In this document: one piece after another, positions 13,610 to 15,224 of the stretch
How the letters are laid out: the number at the start of each line of letters is the position of its first letter
How positions within the stretch are numbered: the stretch's first letter is position 1
Source of the DNA: Bacillota bacterium
GTDB lineage: Bacteria; Bacillota; Clostridia; Lachnospirales; Lachnospiraceae
DNA length: 15,224 nt
Assembly: GCA_023391695.1 (NCBI GenBank)
Contig: JAEWAK010000026.1
Coordinates: forward strand, 1-15,224
Direction of reading: 5' to 3'
Notes under the pieces: model-generated
What the model saw: the letters and a program-made list of their open reading frames with translations, nothing else
What the model was told of the DNA's origin: nothing
Database searches by the model: none
Position numbers and translations under genes: made by a program

Positions 13610-14914
13610 ATGAGAGAACATAATGATATCTGCCAAGAACAGACGACTTATAATAACAACGACAGCCGGTGGCAGGAATTCTTAATTAATAAAAAACCGG
13701 AATTATTAATACCGGCAAGTAATCTGGAAGTCTTAAAAACAGCTGTTATCTACGGTGCCGATGCAGTTTATATCGGCGGGGAGATGTACGGCCTCAGGGC
13801 AAAAGCCAAAAATTTCAGTGCTGCGGATATGAAGGCAGGAATAGAATTTGCCCATTCTTATGGAAAAAAAGTATATGTAACTGCCAATATTACGGCGCAT
13901 AATGAAGATTTATCCGGCATAGCCCGTTACTTTAAGGAACTTAGGGAAATCAAGCCCGATGCCGTTATTATATCGGATCCGGGTGTATTTGAAATAGCCA
14001 TGGATATTATCCCTGAAATCGATATCCATATCAGTACCCAGGCCAATAATGTCAACTACGGAACCTACCGTTTCTGGCACAGGATGGGGGCGAAAAGGGT
14101 GGTGTCGGCCCGGGAATTATCCCTGGAAGAAATAAAAGGGATCCGGGAAAACATACCGGAGGACTTAGAAATAGAAACCTTTGTGCATGGAGCCATGTGT
14201 ATCGCCTATTCCGGCAGATGCCTGCTCAGCAACTATTTTACCGGCAGGGATGCCAACCGGGGTGCCTGTACCCATCCCTGCCGCTGGAAATATTACCTTA
14301 CCGAAGAAACCAGGCCGGGGGAATATCTTCCCGTGGAAGAAAACGAACGTGGGACCTACATCTTTAACTCCAAAGACTTATGCATGATCGAATATATCCC
14401 TGAGCTGATAAATGCGGGCATAGACAGCTTTAAGGTGGAAGGCAGGATGAAAACCGCCCTGTATGTGGCATCCGTAGCCAGAACCTACCGAAAGGCCATA
14501 GATGACTTCTATGAATCTCCGCTCCGGTACAAAGAAAATATACCCTGGTACAAGGAAGAAATATCCAAGTGTACTTACAGACAGTTTACCACCGGTTTCT
14601 TTTTCGGCAAACCAAATGAAGAAGCCCAGATTTACGATAATAACACCTACATTAAGGAATACACCTACCTGGGCATCATAAACGGCAAAAATGAAGCAGG
14701 CCTGTATGAACTGGAGCAAAGAAATAAATTTTCCGTCGGTGAAGAAATAGAAGTAATGAAACCCGACGGCAGGAATCTAAGTGTCACCGTAAAAAAAATT
14801 ACGGATGCCGATGGAAATCTTATGGAAAGCTGTCCCCATCCAAAGCAGAAAATCTTTGCCGACTTTGGTGCCGGTCTGGATATCAATGATATTTTGAGAA
14901 GGAAAGAAGAGTAG
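13610..14914 (+). CDS. trhP: U32 family protein, probable tRNA hydroxylation protein TrhP
   Basis: Peptidase U32-family protein that, as TrhP/YrrN-YrrO, is needed for prephenate-dependent 5-hydroxylation of U34 in tRNA. Features seen are PELLIPASNLEVLKTAV, then ADAVYIGG, STQANNVNYG, and the family signature with four cysteines at about 197, 204, 220 and 224, expected to hold an Fe-S cluster. I choose ATG 13610 (434 residues) because GGGAAAGG lies just upstream of it; the in-frame GTG at 13580 has no ribosome site. It follows trmR as yrrN follows yrrM in B. subtilis. Only one U32 gene lies in this window, whereas B. subtilis has two adjacent ones. The 139-base AT-rich gap before it shows no clear promoter. 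Confidence 0.88.
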   Translation: MREHNDICQEQTTYNNNDSRWQEFLINKKPELLIPASNLEVLKTAVIYGADAVYIGGEMYGLRAKAKNFSAADMKAGIEFAHSYGKKVYVTANITAHNEDLSGIARYFKELREIKPDAVIISDPGVFEIAMDIIPEIDIHISTQANNVNYGTYRFWHRMGAKRVVSARELSLEEIKGIRENIPEDLEIETFVHGAMCIAYSGRCLLSNYFTGRDANRGACTHPCRWKYYLTEETRPGEYLPVEENERGTYIFNSKDLCMIEYIPELINAGIDSFKVEGRMKTALYVASVARTYRKAIDDFYESPLRYKENIPWYKEEISKCTYRQFTTGFFFGKPNEEAQIYDNNTYIKEYTYLGIINGKNEAGLYELEQRNKFSVGEEIEVMKPDGRNLSVTVKKITDADGNLMESCPHPKQKIFADFGAGLDINDILRRKEE

Positions 14915-14951
14915 ATTTAAACCCATAAAGAATGGAACCGAAAGACTTCCG

Positions 14952-14994
14952 GGGCCTGTGCTATAAATCTCAAAAAAATTTATAGCACAGGCCC
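14952..14994 (+). terminator. Perfect 17-bp hairpin after trhP, probable terminator
   Basis: GGGCCTGTGCTATAAAT (14952-14968) and ATTTATAGCACAGGCCC (14978-14994) are exact reverse complements with a 9-base loop that includes six A's. It lies 37 bases after the trhP stop and before the speD promoter. The 3' flank is TTAATA, a poor T-tract, so it is atypical as an intrinsic terminator despite the very stable stem. Confidence 0.6.
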
Positions 14995-15050
14995 TTAATA
15001 TGCCCTATTAGCATACCCGCAAGATTCCCTGTTTATATACAAAATATACA

Positions 15051-15079
15051 TTGATTTTTAGGGTTAAACGTGCTACAAT
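15051..15079 (+). promoter_or_regulatory. Promoter of speD
   Basis: TTGATT (15051-15056) and TACAAT (15074-15079) are separated by exactly 17 bases. The predicted start is near 15086, giving a leader of about 25 bases before the speD start codon. It lies downstream of the trhP hairpin, so speD is probably its own transcription unit. Confidence 0.65.
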
Positions 15080-15109
15080 GTAACCCGATTATTAATTAGA
15101 AAGGTTGTG

Positions 15110-15224
15110 ATGTTAGGGTTGGAAAAAAAGCTGACTTTGTATGGCTTTAACAACCTCACAAAAACACTTAGCTTCAACATCTATGATGTTTGCTATGCAA
15201 AAAGTGAGAGAGAACAAAAGGATT
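15110..15224 (+). CDS. speD: S-adenosylmethionine decarboxylase proenzyme, 5' part
   Basis: The first 38 codons of a gene cut by the window end. The translation contains KLTLYGFNNLTKTLSFNIY and then DVCYAKSE, which closely matches the N-terminus of E. coli-type (class 1A) SpeD. This pyruvoyl enzyme makes decarboxylated SAM, the aminopropyl donor for spermidine. The self-cleavage serine lies beyond the window and cannot be checked. GAAAGG about 5 bases before ATG 15110 sets the start; the in-frame GTG at 15107 is too close to that site. Confidence 0.92.
   Translation, partial: MLGLEKKLTLYGFNNLTKTLSFNIYDVCYAKSEREQKD

Overview
The window reads as an ordinary, gene-dense chromosomal segment of an anaerobic Firmicute. 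Protein sequences and gene order point to a clostridial lineage, most likely Lachnospiraceae; this is inferred by recognition, not by a search. It is moderately AT-rich, has strong Shine-Dalgarno sites, and nearly every gene lies on the + strand. Two Bacillus subtilis-like syntenic blocks can be seen. The first is dnaJ-prmA-rsmE-...-mtaB, here opened up by iscS-thiI and a small minus-strand gene. The second is ireB-ruvX-yrzB-...-mltG-like-trmR-trhP, here opened up by fur and rnjA.

Layout. 1-372 is a hairpin-rich non-coding leader with a good promoter, followed by dnaJ. 1668-3643 holds prmA and rsmE, separated by a 281-base gap full of inverted repeats. 3689-6128 holds a cysteine desulfurase and thiI. 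6129-6757 holds a convergent minus-strand HPr-like gene with its own promoter, operator-like dyad and intrinsic terminator. 6758-8278 is mtaB. 8279-8681 is non-coding and contains three nearly identical 93-94 bp tandem repeats, each carrying a perfect extended -10 and nested hairpins. 8682-9792 is the ireB-ruvX-yrzB cluster. 9793-12658 holds a Fur-family regulator with a near-perfect 26-bp dyad over its promoter, RNase J and an MltG-like membrane protein without a catalytic domain. 12659-14914 holds trmR and a U32 protein (trhP). After a long hairpin and a good promoter, the window ends in the first 38 codons of speD.

How the genes fit together. Most encode protein, RNA or ribosome maintenance. 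DnaJ is a chaperone, PrmA methylates ribosomal protein L11 and RsmE methylates 16S rRNA. IscS plus ThiI make 4-thiouridine in tRNA, MtaB makes ms2t6A37, and TrhP plus TrmR make 5-methoxyuridine at position 34. RNase J is the main 5' exonuclease/endonuclease for mRNA turnover. IreB and the HPr-like protein are candidate signalling proteins. I see no defence island, prophage, insertion sequence, CRISPR array, rRNA or tRNA. The novelty is in small things: the tandem repeat array, the HPr-like protein lacking the catalytic histidine, the Fur operator and altered metal-site residue, the insertions in MtaB, and the many intergenic hairpins.
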